Shown: one piece after another, positions 51,529-60,470 of the stretch
Layout: each line of letters opens with the position of its first letter
Numbering within the stretch: the first letter of the stretch is position 1
Assembly (NCBI RefSeq): GCF_014696715.1
Contig: NZ_JACJQO010000005.1
Span: forward strand, 1,162,352-1,226,351
DNA length: 64,000 nucleotides
Source: Pseudanabaena sp. FACHB-2040
Lineage (GTDB): Bacteria > Cyanobacteriota > Cyanobacteriia > Phormidesmidales > Phormidesmidaceae
Reading direction: 5' to 3'
Notes under the pieces: generated by a model
What the model was told of the DNA's origin: nothing
What the model saw: the letters and a program-made list of their open reading frames with translations, nothing else
Database searches by the model: none
Program-made: the position numbers and the translations under genes

Positions 51529-52377
51529 TCAGCGGATTCCCGTCAGCAACCCATAGCGAATCGTTCCTTGCTGGAACCCCTGACGCATTAGACCGAGGGC
51601 AAAGGTGCCCTGAATAGTAGGCCAGCCCGCTTTTATCAGACCTGCGATCGCATCCCAGTTAAGTGCCGACTCAATTACCCGATCCCAAAAAGGGGCAACT
51701 GCGGTGGACCAGTCTGCGGTACGGATCTGCTGAAAGCCGCACTCAGTTGCGATCGCTTCGTACTCTGGTAGAGAGATCACGTAAGGCAGGGCATAGAGCC
51801 GATAGATCTCGGCTAACAGGCGCTGCTCGTCAGCGGTCAAGGCTCCAGCTAGAGAGGTCGTCGGGCGATGGCACCAGGTCGCCATTAAGAACCGTCCCCC
51901 CGGCTTTAGCAGCCGATAGCACTCCCTTACAAAGGCCCCCTTATCGGGCATGTGTTCACCGCTTTCCATTGACCAGATCAGATCAAACTGCTGGTCTTCG
52001 AAGGGGGTATCTTGGGCGTCGGCTACTTGAAACGTAGCCCGGGTGCTCAGACCCGCAGCAGCGGCGCGTTCGGTTGCCCGCTCGGCCTGCACTGGGCTGA
52101 GGGTGATCCCGATTACCTGAGCCTGGTACTTCTCAGCCAGGTATAGGGCGCTGCCGCCAATGCCACATCCGGCATCCAGGATTTGGGTAGCGGCTGTCAC
52201 CTCACCCCAAGCCAAAAACTCTTCATTTAGATCAATCTGAGCTTGTCTGCGCTGCTTCTGAATCGTGCCGGTAGGGCCATAGTAGCCATGGTGCATGTGC
52301 TCTCCCCAGGTCTGCTCCCACAGGCCCGAAGAGGCATCATAAAACTGCTGAATCTGCTGGTATAAAGTCGAGGTCAT
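51529..52377 (-). CDS. Tocopherol-type methyltransferase
   Basis: Protein of 282 residues. The N-terminal motif LYQQIQQFYDASSGLWEQTW and EHMHHGYYG match gamma-tocopherol / MPBQ-type methyltransferases. SAM motif I ILDAGCGIGGSALYLA follows, then PFEDQQFDLIWSMESGEHMP and LLKPGGRFLMATW. It would methylate a phenolic prenylquinone precursor. No transit peptide. Substrate preference (gamma vs other) is inferred. Divergent from the KtrB gene. Confidence 0.85.
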   Translation of the reverse strand: MTSTLYQQIQQFYDASSGLWEQTWGEHMHHGYYGPTGTIQKQRRQAQIDLNEEFLAWGEVTAATQILDAGCGIGGSALYLAEKYQAQVIGITLSPVQAERATERAAAAGLSTRATFQVADAQDTPFEDQQFDLIWSMESGEHMPDKGAFVRECYRLLKPGGRFLMATWCHRPTTSLAGALTADEQRLLAEIYRLYALPYVISLPEYEAIATECGFQQIRTADWSTAVAPFWDRVIESALNWDAIAGLIKAGWPTIQGTFALGLMRQGFQQGTIRYGLLTGIR

Positions 52378-52495
52378 AGAGAAGAAATCTGCGACAGGGC
52401 TGCAAGCTCTACGGGCATAGTAGCCGGGAGAGACAACTCATGGAAATATAGGGGATGCCCGACCTTTATCCCTACCGATGCCGTAGCCTATACGC

Positions 52496-53830
52496 ATGAC
52501 GGTTTCTCGAACTATTTGCCTGGGCTTTCTAATCATGATTGTCCTGGGCACTCTGCTTCTGTTTTTACCTCTGGCGACCAACGATGGTCAGTGGAACGAT
52601 CCCCTCGTAGCTCTGTTTACGGCGACCTCTGCTGTTTGCGTAACCGGGCTGATCGTGGTGGATACAGGCACCTACTTCTCAACCCAAGGACAGGGCATTA
52701 TTTTGGGGCTGATCCAGCTGGGTGGGCTGGGCTATATGACTGCCACTACCTTTTTACTGCTACTGCTAGGGCGGCGGTTGGGCCTACGCGATCGCTTGGC
52801 TGTCCAGCAGTCCCTCGATACGGCAGAACTGGCCGGATCACGCTCCCTGGTGGTCTCAATTATTGCCATGACGCTAGTGTTTGAGCTGACTGGGGCTTTT
52901 CTGCTGATGCCTGTGATGATTCGCGACTACGGCCCAAGCTCTGGGATTTGGCTCTCTATTTTCCACAGCATCAGCGCCTTCAACAACGCTGGATTTAGCC
53001 TATTTGAAGATAGCTTGGTGCGCTATGCAACCTCAACCTGGGTGAATTTTGTCATCATTGCCCTGGTTGTTTTTGGTGGCATTGGCTACCAGGTCATCAT
53101 GGAGGGGTTTATGTGGATGCGCGATCGCATTCACGGTAAGCGAGAGCGCATTGTGTTTTCGCTTCACTTCAAGGTCGTCACCAGCACAACCATTACCCTG
53201 ATCATCTTGGGAACTTTGGCCATACTAGCCATTGAGTACTACAACCCGGCCACGTTAGCGGAGGTTAATCCTGACTACCGGCTACTGATAGCCCTCTTTC
53301 AATCCGTCATTACCCGTACTGCTGGGTTCAATACCATCGACATCGGGGCGATGGAGGGAGCCTCTCTATTCATTGTCATTGGGCTAATGTTTATTGGTGC
53401 TAGCCCGGCCAGCACTGGCGGCGGCATTAAAACGACGACTCTGCGGCTATTGTTTACCTGCACCCGCACGGTGTTGCGAGGTAAGGAAGAGGTGATTCTC
53501 TACCAGCGACAAATTCCCTCCTCACGGCTCTTAAAAGCAGTCGCAGTGATCTTCGGTTCACTCATGGTAGTGACGGCGGTAACTACGCTGCTGTCTCTGT
53601 TCGACCCAGAGTTCAGGTTTATTCAACTCCTGTTTGAGACGGTTTCTGCCTTTGCTACGGTCGGCATGTCTACAGGCATTACTGCCGATCTGACATCAGT
53701 TTCAAAGCTGCTAATTATTGTCACGATGTACGTAGGTCGAGTTGGGGTGCTGTTGCTGATCGCTTCTCTTTTGGGCGATCCTCAGCCCAGCGTTATTCAC
53801 TATCCTGAAGAAGATGTGCTGATAGGCTAG
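52496..53830 (+). CDS. KtrB/TrkH-type cation transporter subunit
   Basis: Protein of 444 residues with about eight to ten membrane helices. The first pore-loop TSAVCVTGLIVVDTG, second SAFNNAGFSLF, third TRTAGFNTID and fourth VSAFATVGMSTGI carry the glycine filter residues of K+/Na+ transporters. The regulatory KtrA/KtrC (RCK) subunit is not adjacent, so it is either elsewhere or the protein works alone. ATG 52496. Confidence 0.9.
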   Translation: MTVSRTICLGFLIMIVLGTLLLFLPLATNDGQWNDPLVALFTATSAVCVTGLIVVDTGTYFSTQGQGIILGLIQLGGLGYMTATTFLLLLLGRRLGLRDRLAVQQSLDTAELAGSRSLVVSIIAMTLVFELTGAFLLMPVMIRDYGPSSGIWLSIFHSISAFNNAGFSLFEDSLVRYATSTWVNFVIIALVVFGGIGYQVIMEGFMWMRDRIHGKRERIVFSLHFKVVTSTTITLIILGTLAILAIEYYNPATLAEVNPDYRLLIALFQSVITRTAGFNTIDIGAMEGASLFIVIGLMFIGASPASTGGGIKTTTLRLLFTCTRTVLRGKEEVILYQRQIPSSRLLKAVAVIFGSLMVVTAVTTLLSLFDPEFRFIQLLFETVSAFATVGMSTGITADLTSVSKLLIIVTMYVGRVGVLLLIASLLGDPQPSVIHYPEEDVLIG

Positions 53831-53865
53831 GGCAGACGAACCGGTGGAGGCCCAAAAATGAGGCA

Positions 53866-54296
53866 ATGCGGGCAACCCAAAAGCTTCCCTGCAGCTACCG
53901 GCGACAAAGCACGCTAGATCTCTCCAGTAATCGGGCGCTGCTGATTGCCGTTAACCTCCTGGGCACTGCCTTGTTCTTTACACCGAGCAACTTTTGGATT
54001 CAAGGGGTCTATGCGTTTGCAGCGGCCCCCAAGTGGTACATTCTCCGCAACCAGCACCTAGTCATTACCCTGGCCCCACTGGTGCTGATTACGGGCGCAG
54101 GGCTGCACTGCTGCTGGCTGTGCCGCTAGCGGTCGTGCCAGGGCTGCTGCTGGCGCTAGTAGTTAATGCTGCAGGGGCGGTGGGCGACCTGGTAACAGCG
54201 GGCTGGCTCTTGACTCAGCCCAAGCAAGCGTATGTGAATGACTACGGGGATGGGATGGCGATTTACTATGCTGAAAACTGCGATCGCATTGTCTGA
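53866..54296 (+). pseudogene. Decayed DUF3267-family putative zincin membrane protein
   Basis: Two overlapping reading frames together give a DUF3267-like protein. Frame 1 (53866-54129) reads MRATQKLPCSYRRQSTLDLS then GVYAFAAAPKWYILRNQHL and APLVLITGAGL. A one-base loss near 54106 shifts the rest into a frame that reads LLLAVPLAVVPGLLLALVVN and AAGAVGDLVTAGWLLTQPKQ to the stop at 54296. The HExxH-containing part expected between LLGTALFF and IQGVYAF is missing, a further internal deletion. The intact family has an HExxH motif and membrane helices. Both lesions indicate a non-functional copy. Confidence 0.8.
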
Positions 54297-54395
54297 AAAT
54301 GTAGCTGTTTAGCGAGTTGGCATCTCCTATTTTGGGATTACGGGCAAAGGGTGGTCTCTTACGCCCGCCCCCCATCACACAAGGAGAACCCTGCC

Positions 54396-54965
54396 ATGCG
54401 TACCTTCCTCCCCCCAGGTATTCCATCCTTAAGTCATCTTCAGGCTGCTGCAATAGCCAAAGGTCGGCTCTCAAGAGCGATTGTGCTCTCCCTTGGCTCT
54501 GCCTTGGCGCTGTCAAGCTGCACCTTTACTGTTTACCTGTCTCAGGAATCAGTTGAAAAGGCAATTGCCGAGGGCTACCAGGAGCAGACTCAAATTGCCC
54601 TCGACTCAATTAGCTGTCCTGAGGAAATGGCGGCGACTGCGGGTGAAGTTTACGAGTGCAGCGGCAAAAACGCAGACGTGAGCATTCTCTTTACCGTTCG
54701 GCCCACGGGCGAAGGCACCGACCTTGAGTGGGAGACAGCTCAAATTGCTATGACCGACACTGCTGTTGAGGAACTGCTTAAGGTCGGCATTGAGGAGCAG
54801 ATAGAGGTGACCCTTGACTCTATTAACTGCCCCGGCGAAATGATTGCCGAAGTGGGCCACCTCTATGAGTGCACCGTTACCACCGGCGAGGAGACGGCCA
54901 CAGTAGTAGTAGAGCCTACAGGTGAAGACACGCACTTTAACTGGAGCTTGAAGCAATCCAGTTAG
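54396..54965 (+). CDS. Lipoprotein with two DUF4333-like repeats
   Basis: Protein of about 189 residues from ATG 54396 (AAGGAG 10 nt upstream). The signal ends in the lipobox ALALSSC. Two tandem copies follow: QIALDSISCPEEMAATAGEV...YEC and EVTLDSINCPGEMIAEVGHL...YEC, each with a Cys pair (CPxEM...YEC) probably forming a disulfide. It resembles DUF4333, known mostly from actinobacteria. The role is unknown; an outer-membrane or periplasmic location is expected. A hairpin follows at 55015. Confidence 0.8.
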   Translation: MRTFLPPGIPSLSHLQAAAIAKGRLSRAIVLSLGSALALSSCTFTVYLSQESVEKAIAEGYQEQTQIALDSISCPEEMAATAGEVYECSGKNADVSILFTVRPTGEGTDLEWETAQIAMTDTAVEELLKVGIEEQIEVTLDSINCPGEMIAEVGHLYECTVTTGEETATVVVEPTGEDTHFNWSLKQSS

Positions 54966-55374
54966 GGCCTTGAATTTCCAGATCGCTGGCTACACGGTTT
55001 TTTTAGATTGAATTAAGCTGTCTCGCTCTTATCGGGCGAGACAGCTTTGTATCTAGGCCAGAAAACCGGCAGGAAAGGAAACTAAGGTTTTTAACAAAGC
55101 TTAATCGAACTTTGGCTTAAGTTCATAAACGCGATTTTCGCACTGGTTCGCTACAGGGCTGACGGTGGGGTGTAGCTTGGGCGTCTTTGGGCAGGTAGCG
55201 CCTAGTCCACAAAGCTTTCGGATGTTGGTGCTGGAGAGTTGCGATCGCAAAGAACGCCTATGAACGGTTACTTGTCAAGAATATTAGCCTTTTCAGGTTT
55301 ACTTTTATTAATATTTTTTGTTAGATTAATTAATAATTCCGCCCATTATTCATCCATCCCCAAAAGCTAATTCT
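54966..55374. other. 409-bp intergenic region
   Basis: Contains the hairpin at 55015-55047 and an AT-rich section (55270-55360) that is probably the doxX promoter. One HIP1 octamer lies at about 55240. No other feature was found. Confidence 0.4.
55015..55047 (+). terminator. Hairpin after the DUF4333-like gene
   Basis: Perfect 12-bp stem AAGCTGTCTCGC / GCGAGACAGCTT with a 9-nt loop, followed by TGTAT. It probably ends the lipoprotein transcript. Confidence 0.75.
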
Positions 55375-55911
55375 ATGATTGCGACTGCTCGGCTCGCTGC
55401 TCTCTTCAAGCCAAATTTCAACCCCAACTTTGCCTCTCAAACGACCTGGGCCATTCTCCGCGTCGTAGTCGGAGTCATGATGATCCACAACGGCCTAGAC
55501 AAGCTCGGCAATATCGAGAGCTTTTCCAAAGCCTATGTCGAGTTTATTGGCCTGCCCTTTCCTATCTTCTTCAGCTATGTAGCTGCTTTCACAGAGCTGA
55601 TTGGCGCGCCGCTGGTTGCCATCGGCCTGTTTACCCGCCCTGCCGCCCTAGGACTGTTCTCCACAATGTGCGTGGCCATGTATCACCACATCCTAGTAGC
55701 CGGGTTCAGTCTGCCCTACCTCGAACTCTCAGCCATCTACGCTTCCTGCTTCCTGTTTTTCCTGGTCAATGGAGCAGGGCTGTTTTCAACCGATGCACTA
55801 ATCGCCAACTGGCTAGACAGCAGCGCCCTCTCTCTACGAGCTAAGCAAATCATGCGTTTAGAGAAAGCCTTGCAGGGCACAGAAGCTCGTCAGCCAGAAA
55901 CCAGCCTCTAG
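55375..55911 (+). CDS. DoxX family membrane protein
   Basis: Protein of 178 residues with four membrane helices (TTWAILRVVVGVMMIHNGLD; FFSYVAAFTELIGAPLVAIG; LGLFSTMCVAMYHHILVAG; LSAIYASCFLFFLVNGAGL). RVVVGVMMIHNGLDKL is the family's opening motif. DoxX proteins are linked to thiosulfate:quinone oxidoreductase or stress; the specific role here is unknown. It is a single gene, convergent with heme oxygenase. Confidence 0.88.
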   Translation: MIATARLAALFKPNFNPNFASQTTWAILRVVVGVMMIHNGLDKLGNIESFSKAYVEFIGLPFPIFFSYVAAFTELIGAPLVAIGLFTRPAALGLFSTMCVAMYHHILVAGFSLPYLELSAIYASCFLFFLVNGAGLFSTDALIANWLDSSALSLRAKQIMRLEKALQGTEARQPETSL

Positions 55912-55987
55912 TTTTCATCAGAGGCTACGCTGTCATAGTCCTTTGTGGCTCGTGAGCAGATAAAGTCAAAGAAACTAACTGAATAAT

Positions 55988-56024
55988 AAAAGGGGTGCAG
56001 ATCTTATAGATCTGCACCCCTTTT
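55988..56024. terminator. Bidirectional terminator between doxX and ho1
   Basis: Perfect 17-bp stem (AAAAGGGGTGCAGATCT / AGATCTGCACCCCTTTT) with a 3-nt loop, A and T tracts built into both arms. It serves both convergent genes. Confidence 0.93.
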
Positions 56025-56054
56025 ATAGGAATAGAAACTTACGAGGAACTCAGC

Positions 56055-56771
56055 TTAGTCAGCTGTAGCCAACTCAGTGCTGCCCCGACGACGACGGCTC
56101 GTTAGAGTATTGAAGAGCATCTGACCAATAGCCTTGATCAGGTTGCCTTCTAGCTCTTGGAACATCTTCATGTTGAGGCCAAACGCGTCGTTTGCTTCTT
56201 CAACGATGAGATCGGCCATGGCTTCATCCACTGGAGCCTCATCCAAGTTCTGGCGGTACTTATCTTTAAACGCTTTCTCGTCAGAGATGTCGGCAAACTC
56301 ATAAAAGGCAGTGCCTTCGCCCTCGGATAGGTTCATAGCTCGTTGAGCAATGCCCTTGAGGATTTGACCACCAGAGAGGTCGCCGATATAGCGGGTGTAG
56401 GAATGGCCTACCAGCAGTTCGGGTTGAGTATTGGAGACTTCCCGGATGCGGTCTACGTAAGCTTGACCAAATTCTGTGGGCGCAACCTGCTCTCGCCAGT
56501 TGGAACCAAAGTAAAAGGTCAGGTCTTCTTCCAGGGTGGCTTTGCGGTGCAGCTCAGGGAAGTAAACTTTGGAGATGACTGGATGGTCCTTATGGCGCTC
56601 CAGTTCTTCTTCCATCGCTGTATAGACAAAGTAGAAGTTAGCTACCAGTTTGCGGTAGGAGTTTTTTTCTACAACGCCTCTGAGAAAGCAGCGAACAAAG
56701 CCCATGTTCTCTGCTGCCGTGTGGGCCTTTTTCGTGCCTTCGCGGAGTTTGGTTGCCAGATTGCTACTCAT
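56055..56771 (-). CDS. ho1: Heme oxygenase (biliverdin-producing)
   Basis: Protein of 238 residues from ATG 56771. Proximal His17 in KKAHTAAENMGFVRCF and the distal-helix motif YIGDLSGGQILKGIAQ are present. It opens heme to biliverdin IXalpha using reduced ferredoxin, the first step to phycobilins and to the bilin that the GAF kinase at 1-2111 might bind. The C-terminus has a basic SRRRRGS tail. The 380-bp upstream region holds the promoter. Confidence 0.95.
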   Translation of the reverse strand: MSSNLATKLREGTKKAHTAAENMGFVRCFLRGVVEKNSYRKLVANFYFVYTAMEEELERHKDHPVISKVYFPELHRKATLEEDLTFYFGSNWREQVAPTEFGQAYVDRIREVSNTQPELLVGHSYTRYIGDLSGGQILKGIAQRAMNLSEGEGTAFYEFADISDEKAFKDKYRQNLDEAPVDEAMADLIVEEANDAFGLNMKMFQELEGNLIKAIGQMLFNTLTSRRRRGSTELATAD

Positions 56772-57151
56772 GCTCAACGTCTCGCTAAATGTCTCTCTAA
56801 ACGTTTGACTCTAAAGTTTGGAGTGCCGGTTTAATAAATCACATGATTGTTAAGGTAGACCCTTTTGATGAGCGTTTTCATTACAAATTCTTACGCTAAA
56901 GGGCTAAACCAACCGACCGGAAGAGCCATTTTGCGGCAGATGTTTACATAATTCTAGCTTTGTCTACAGAATCCCTGCAAAAGGAAAAATAGCTTAATCG
57001 AGGTCAGACCTTGGATCAGACGCAAGTGCTGGCCACATAGATTATGAGGCCTGGCTAGCAAGGACTCCCCCTACCCCCCAGAGGAGGTTGAGGGAGTCCA
57101 GATAAGCTCTACTACTTCTCAAGCAGGCTCCACACCCAGATTGAGCCGAGT
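56772..57151. other. 380-bp region upstream of heme oxygenase and downstream of gyrB
   Basis: Contains the ho1 promoter region and a hairpin (57063-57100). No ORF or RNA gene was seen. Confidence 0.4.
57063..57100. repeat. GGACTCCC/GGGAGTCC hairpin downstream of gyrB
   Basis: GGACTCCC (57063-57070) and GGGAGTCC (57093-57100) pair around a C/G-rich loop. It resembles the hairpin at 24846-24888. It has no T-tract and could act as a weak gyrB terminator or be an intergenic repeat. Confidence 0.55.
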
Positions 57152-59092
57152 TTAGATGTCGAGATCTTGCAGCTTCAGACGAGGGCCATGAGTTTCGATA
57201 AACTCCCGACGGGGAGCTACCCGATCACCCATCAAGATCGTGAAGATCCGGTCGGCTTCGGCGGCGTCTTCGATCTCTACCTTCTTCAGCATGCGGGTAG
57301 CGGGATTCATAGTGGTATCCCAAAGCTGAGTCGGCATCATCTCGCCTAGACCCTTAAACCGCTGTACGGTGTAATTGGCGTTAGACGGAAACTCGCGCTC
57401 AATCAAGTTTTGCCGCTCCCGTTCGTTGTAGCAGTACCAGTGGTTGCGGCCCCGTTCTACTTTGTAGAGCGGTGGGCAGGCGATATAGACGTAGCCCTCA
57501 TCGATTAGCCCTCGCTGATAGCGGTAGAAGAAGGTCAGCAGCAGGGTGCGAATGTGGGCCCCATCCACGTCTGCGTCGGTCATTAGACACACGCGGTGGT
57601 AGCGCAGCTGAGATGCGTCAAACTCTTCGCCTTTGATGCCTAACCCCAGGGCCGTAATTAGAGCCTGGATCTCGGTGTTTTTGTAGATTTTGGCGTCGTC
57701 GGTCTTTTCGATATTGAGGATTTTGCCTCGCAGCGGCAGGATGGCCTGGAATCTGCGATCGCGTCCCTGCTTGGCACTGCCACCTGCTGAGTCACCCTCT
57801 ACGATGAAGATTTCGGACTCTGAGGGGTCGCGGCTGCTGCAGTCGGCCAGCTTACCCGGCAGGGTAGAAGATTCTAGCACCGACTTACGACGCACCAGTT
57901 CTCGGGCTCGCCGCGCTGCCTCTGCTGCGTTAAACGCCTGCACCGCCTTCTCAATGATGGAGTCGGCCACATTGGGGTGGAAGTCCAGGTATTCAGTCAG
58001 GGCTTCGCCCACTACCGAATCGACAATGCCGCGCACTTCGGTGTTGCCCAGCTTGGTCTTGGTCTGGCCCTCAAATTCCGGGTCAGGCACCTTCACGGAA
58101 ATAATCGCAGTCAGACCTTCCCGGATGTTTTCTCCGGCCAGGTTATTCTCGCCGTCTTTGCGCTTATTGCGCTTGCGGGCGAAGTTATTGAGGGTGCGGG
58201 TCAGTACCGCCTTTAGACCTTCTAGGTGGGTACCGCCATCAATGGTGCGGATGTTGTTGGCAAACCCCAGCAGGTTGTCAGAGTAGGCATCGAGGCACCA
58301 CTGCAGCGCTGCCTCGACAATTACCCCATCTTTCTCTGCTGAGATATGGATGATTTCTTCGTGGAGAGGCTGCTTATCGACGTTGATGTAGGCAACGTAT
58401 TCATTGATGCCGCCCTCATAGTAGAAGGTGCTGACACGGGGCTGTTGGCTCCTTAGCAGTTCCAGCCGGTTGTCGGTAAAGATGACGTTGATGCCCGCAT
58501 TCAAGTAGGCCAGTTCACGAAACCGACCTGCCAGGGTATCGTAGTCGTAGGTGGTGTCGGTCGTGAAGATTTGGGCATCGGGCTTGAACGAAACAGAGGT
58601 GCCCTGGCGATTTTCAGGATCGGGTGCTACCTGCAGCTCGTTCATGGGCACGCCCCGCTCGTAGCGCTGTCGGTGGACTTTCTCCTCCCGCCAGACCGTT
58701 ACTTCGACCCATTCTGATAGGGCGTTGACCACAGAAATGCCCACCCCGTGGAGGCCACCAGACACCTTATAGCCACCGCCGCCAAACTTACCGCCAGCGT
58801 GCAGCACCGTCATCACGGTTTCAAGGGCTGACTTGCCAGTGCGGGGATGAAGGTCAGTGGGAATGCCGCGCCCGTCGTCAGTGACGCTAACGGAACCGTC
58901 GGCATTGAGGGAGATATCGATGCGAGTGCAGTGGCCTGCCAGGGCTTCATCGACGGAATTATCGACAACCTCGTAAACTAAGTGATGGAGCCCACGGGGT
59001 CCAGTGCTGCCGATATACATGCCTGGACGTTTGCGAACAGGTTCAAGTCCTTCCAGAACCTGAATCTGATCTGCACCGTAGTTGGTTGTCAT
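57152..59092 (-). CDS. gyrB: DNA gyrase subunit B
   Basis: Protein of 646 residues. The GHKL ATPase has [15 protein letters not shown] and [11 protein letters not shown], the TOPRIM domain has [15 protein letters not shown] and [14 protein letters not shown], and the C-terminal [13 protein letters not shown] closes it. It supplies negative supercoiling with GyrA, which is not in the window. ATG 59092. Confidence 0.97.
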   Translation of the reverse strand: MTTNYGADQIQVLEGLEPVRKRPGMYIGSTGPRGLHHLVYEVVDNSVDEALAGHCTRIDISLNADGSVSVTDDGRGIPTDLHPRTGKSALETVMTVLHAGGKFGGGGYKVSGGLHGVGISVVNALSEWVEVTVWREEKVHRQRYERGVPMNELQVAPDPENRQGTSVSFKPDAQIFTTDTTYDYDTLAGRFRELAYLNAGINVIFTDNRLELLRSQQPRVSTFYYEGGINEYVAYINVDKQPLHEEIIHISAEKDGVIVEAALQWCLDAYSDNLLGFANNIRTIDGGTHLEGLKAVLTRTLNNFARKRNKRKDGENNLAGENIREGLTAIISVKVPDPEFEGQTKTKLGNTEVRGIVDSVVGEALTEYLDFHPNVADSIIEKAVQAFNAAEAARRARELVRRKSVLESSTLPGKLADCSSRDPSESEIFIVEGDSAGGSAKQGRDRRFQAILPLRGKILNIEKTDDAKIYKNTEIQALITALGLGIKGEEFDASQLRYHRVCLMTDADVDGAHIRTLLLTFFYRYQRGLIDEGYVYIACPPLYKVERGRNHWYCYNERERQNLIEREFPSNANYTVQRFKGLGEMMPTQLWDTTMNPATRMLKKVEIEDAAEADRIFTILMGDRVAPRREFIETHGPRLKLQDLDI

Positions 59093-59198
59093 TCTGTGCT
59101 CCTCTATATTGGCTTGAAGCCAGTTGAATACTCTTCAGGGCAAAACACAAGTAAATTCTAGCACAAACGGGTCAGGCGCGGTTTTGAGGCGGTTCTAG

Positions 59199-60197
59199 AT
59201 GCAGTCTGAGGGTAGGGTCAATCAGGTAAATTTTTTCCGATTTCAACCGGCTGCTTTAGACCCTAGCAGAATTAGTTCATCTGTACCAATTTTAATTGTA
59301 ATCGGTGGGGCTACTGCAACGGGTAAATCGGGTCTTGCGATCGCACTGGCCCAGCGGCTAAACAGCGCTATTCTAAGTGCAGATTCCCGACAGATCTATA
59401 AAGAATTCGATATTGGGACGGCTAAGCCTTCTCCGGCAGAGCAGGCGCAGGCTCCTCACTATTTAATAGATATCTGCGAACCAACCGCCACGCTCACCCT
59501 GGCCCAGTATCAGCAGGCGTCCCAAAGCCTGATCCAGCAGGTACAGCAGACGGGAGGTGTGCCGCTGCTGGTGGGCGGCACAGGTCTCTATATAGATGCT
59601 GTGGTGCGAGGGCTGAAAATTCCGCCGGTTGCGCCGCAGATAGAGTTGCGATCGCAGCTCACTGCCCTAGGCCAGCCCCACTGCTACAGCTTGCTACAGC
59701 AGCTCGATCCCCCCTCCGCCCAGCGCATCCACGCCAACGACTCAGTCAGAACTCAGCGGGCTCTAGAAGTCTTTTACGTTACGGGTCAGCCCATCTCCCA
59801 TCTCCAGGGCGAACAGCCCCCGACCTACCCCATTCTTTATCTAGGGCTAGACTGTGAAACCAGCGACACCCTCAGACACCGGATTGAAACCCGAACCCAC
59901 GCCATGCTTGACCAAGGGTTTGTCGCCGAGGTAGAACGGCTGCTGCAAAAACATGGCCCCGACCTCCCCCTCATGCAAACCCTTGGCTACGCCGAAATGC
60001 TCCAATACCTTCGGGGCGACCTTACTTTAGCCGAAGCCGTCACTTTGACAGTCCAAAACACTCGCCAATTCGCCAAGCGCCAGCGCACCTGGTTTCGCAA
60101 TCGAGCTAGCGTGACCTGGCTTGATGCCGATGCCCCTAATCTGATAGAGCAAGCTTGGGACCTCATTGGCCCCTTCTTGAAACAGATCACAGGCTAG
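59199..60197 (+). CDS. miaA: tRNA dimethylallyltransferase
   Basis: Protein of 332 residues. P-loop GGATATGKSGLA, SADSRQIYKEFDIGTAKPS, PLLVGGTGLYIDAVVRG and the C-terminal FAKRQRTWFRNR match MiaA. It prenylates A37 of tRNAs reading UNN codons, including tRNA-Ser(CGA) at 10272. The first 29 residues are an extension before the conserved start (PILIVIGG). Divergent from gyrB with 106 bp between. Confidence 0.95.
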   Translation: MQSEGRVNQVNFFRFQPAALDPSRISSSVPILIVIGGATATGKSGLAIALAQRLNSAILSADSRQIYKEFDIGTAKPSPAEQAQAPHYLIDICEPTATLTLAQYQQASQSLIQQVQQTGGVPLLVGGTGLYIDAVVRGLKIPPVAPQIELRSQLTALGQPHCYSLLQQLDPPSAQRIHANDSVRTQRALEVFYVTGQPISHLQGEQPPTYPILYLGLDCETSDTLRHRIETRTHAMLDQGFVAEVERLLQKHGPDLPLMQTLGYAEMLQYLRGDLTLAEAVTLTVQNTRQFAKRQRTWFRNRASVTWLDADAPNLIEQAWDLIGPFLKQITG

Positions 60198-60470
60198 TAC
60201 TGCAGCAGTCCTGCTAGTAGACCCAATAAGACAGCTAGCTGGACTCAAAATGTGTCTAAGCCATCCCAAAAAGAGAGCACTAAAGATCTTTTTCCCTTCT
60301 GCAGAAACCAATAGATTTACTTTGGCAGCATTACGACGAACCGTCCCCTACGCCTTCTTGAAATCAATTTTCTAAATAGCCACTACTCATCTGCCCATCC
60401 ACTCTCAAACCCATCCACTCTCGCACACCCCTATCCGCAGCACTTTTTTCTGAAATTGGTACCATCACCC
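60198..60470. repeat. 273-bp spacer with a CCCATCCACTC-type low-complexity tract
   Basis: Two CCCATCCACTCTC copies lie at about 60395-60425, the same repeat class as at 63120-63150 and 17168-17216. No ORF or RNA gene. Confidence 0.45.

Noticed and set aside
56343..56834. 163-codon plus-strand ORF antisense to heme oxygenase
   Set aside because: It mirrors the conserved heme oxygenase frame and has no ribosome binding site or recognisable domain.
57690..58286. 198-codon plus-strand ORF inside gyrB
   Set aside because: Arg/Ser-rich shadow of the gyrB frame.
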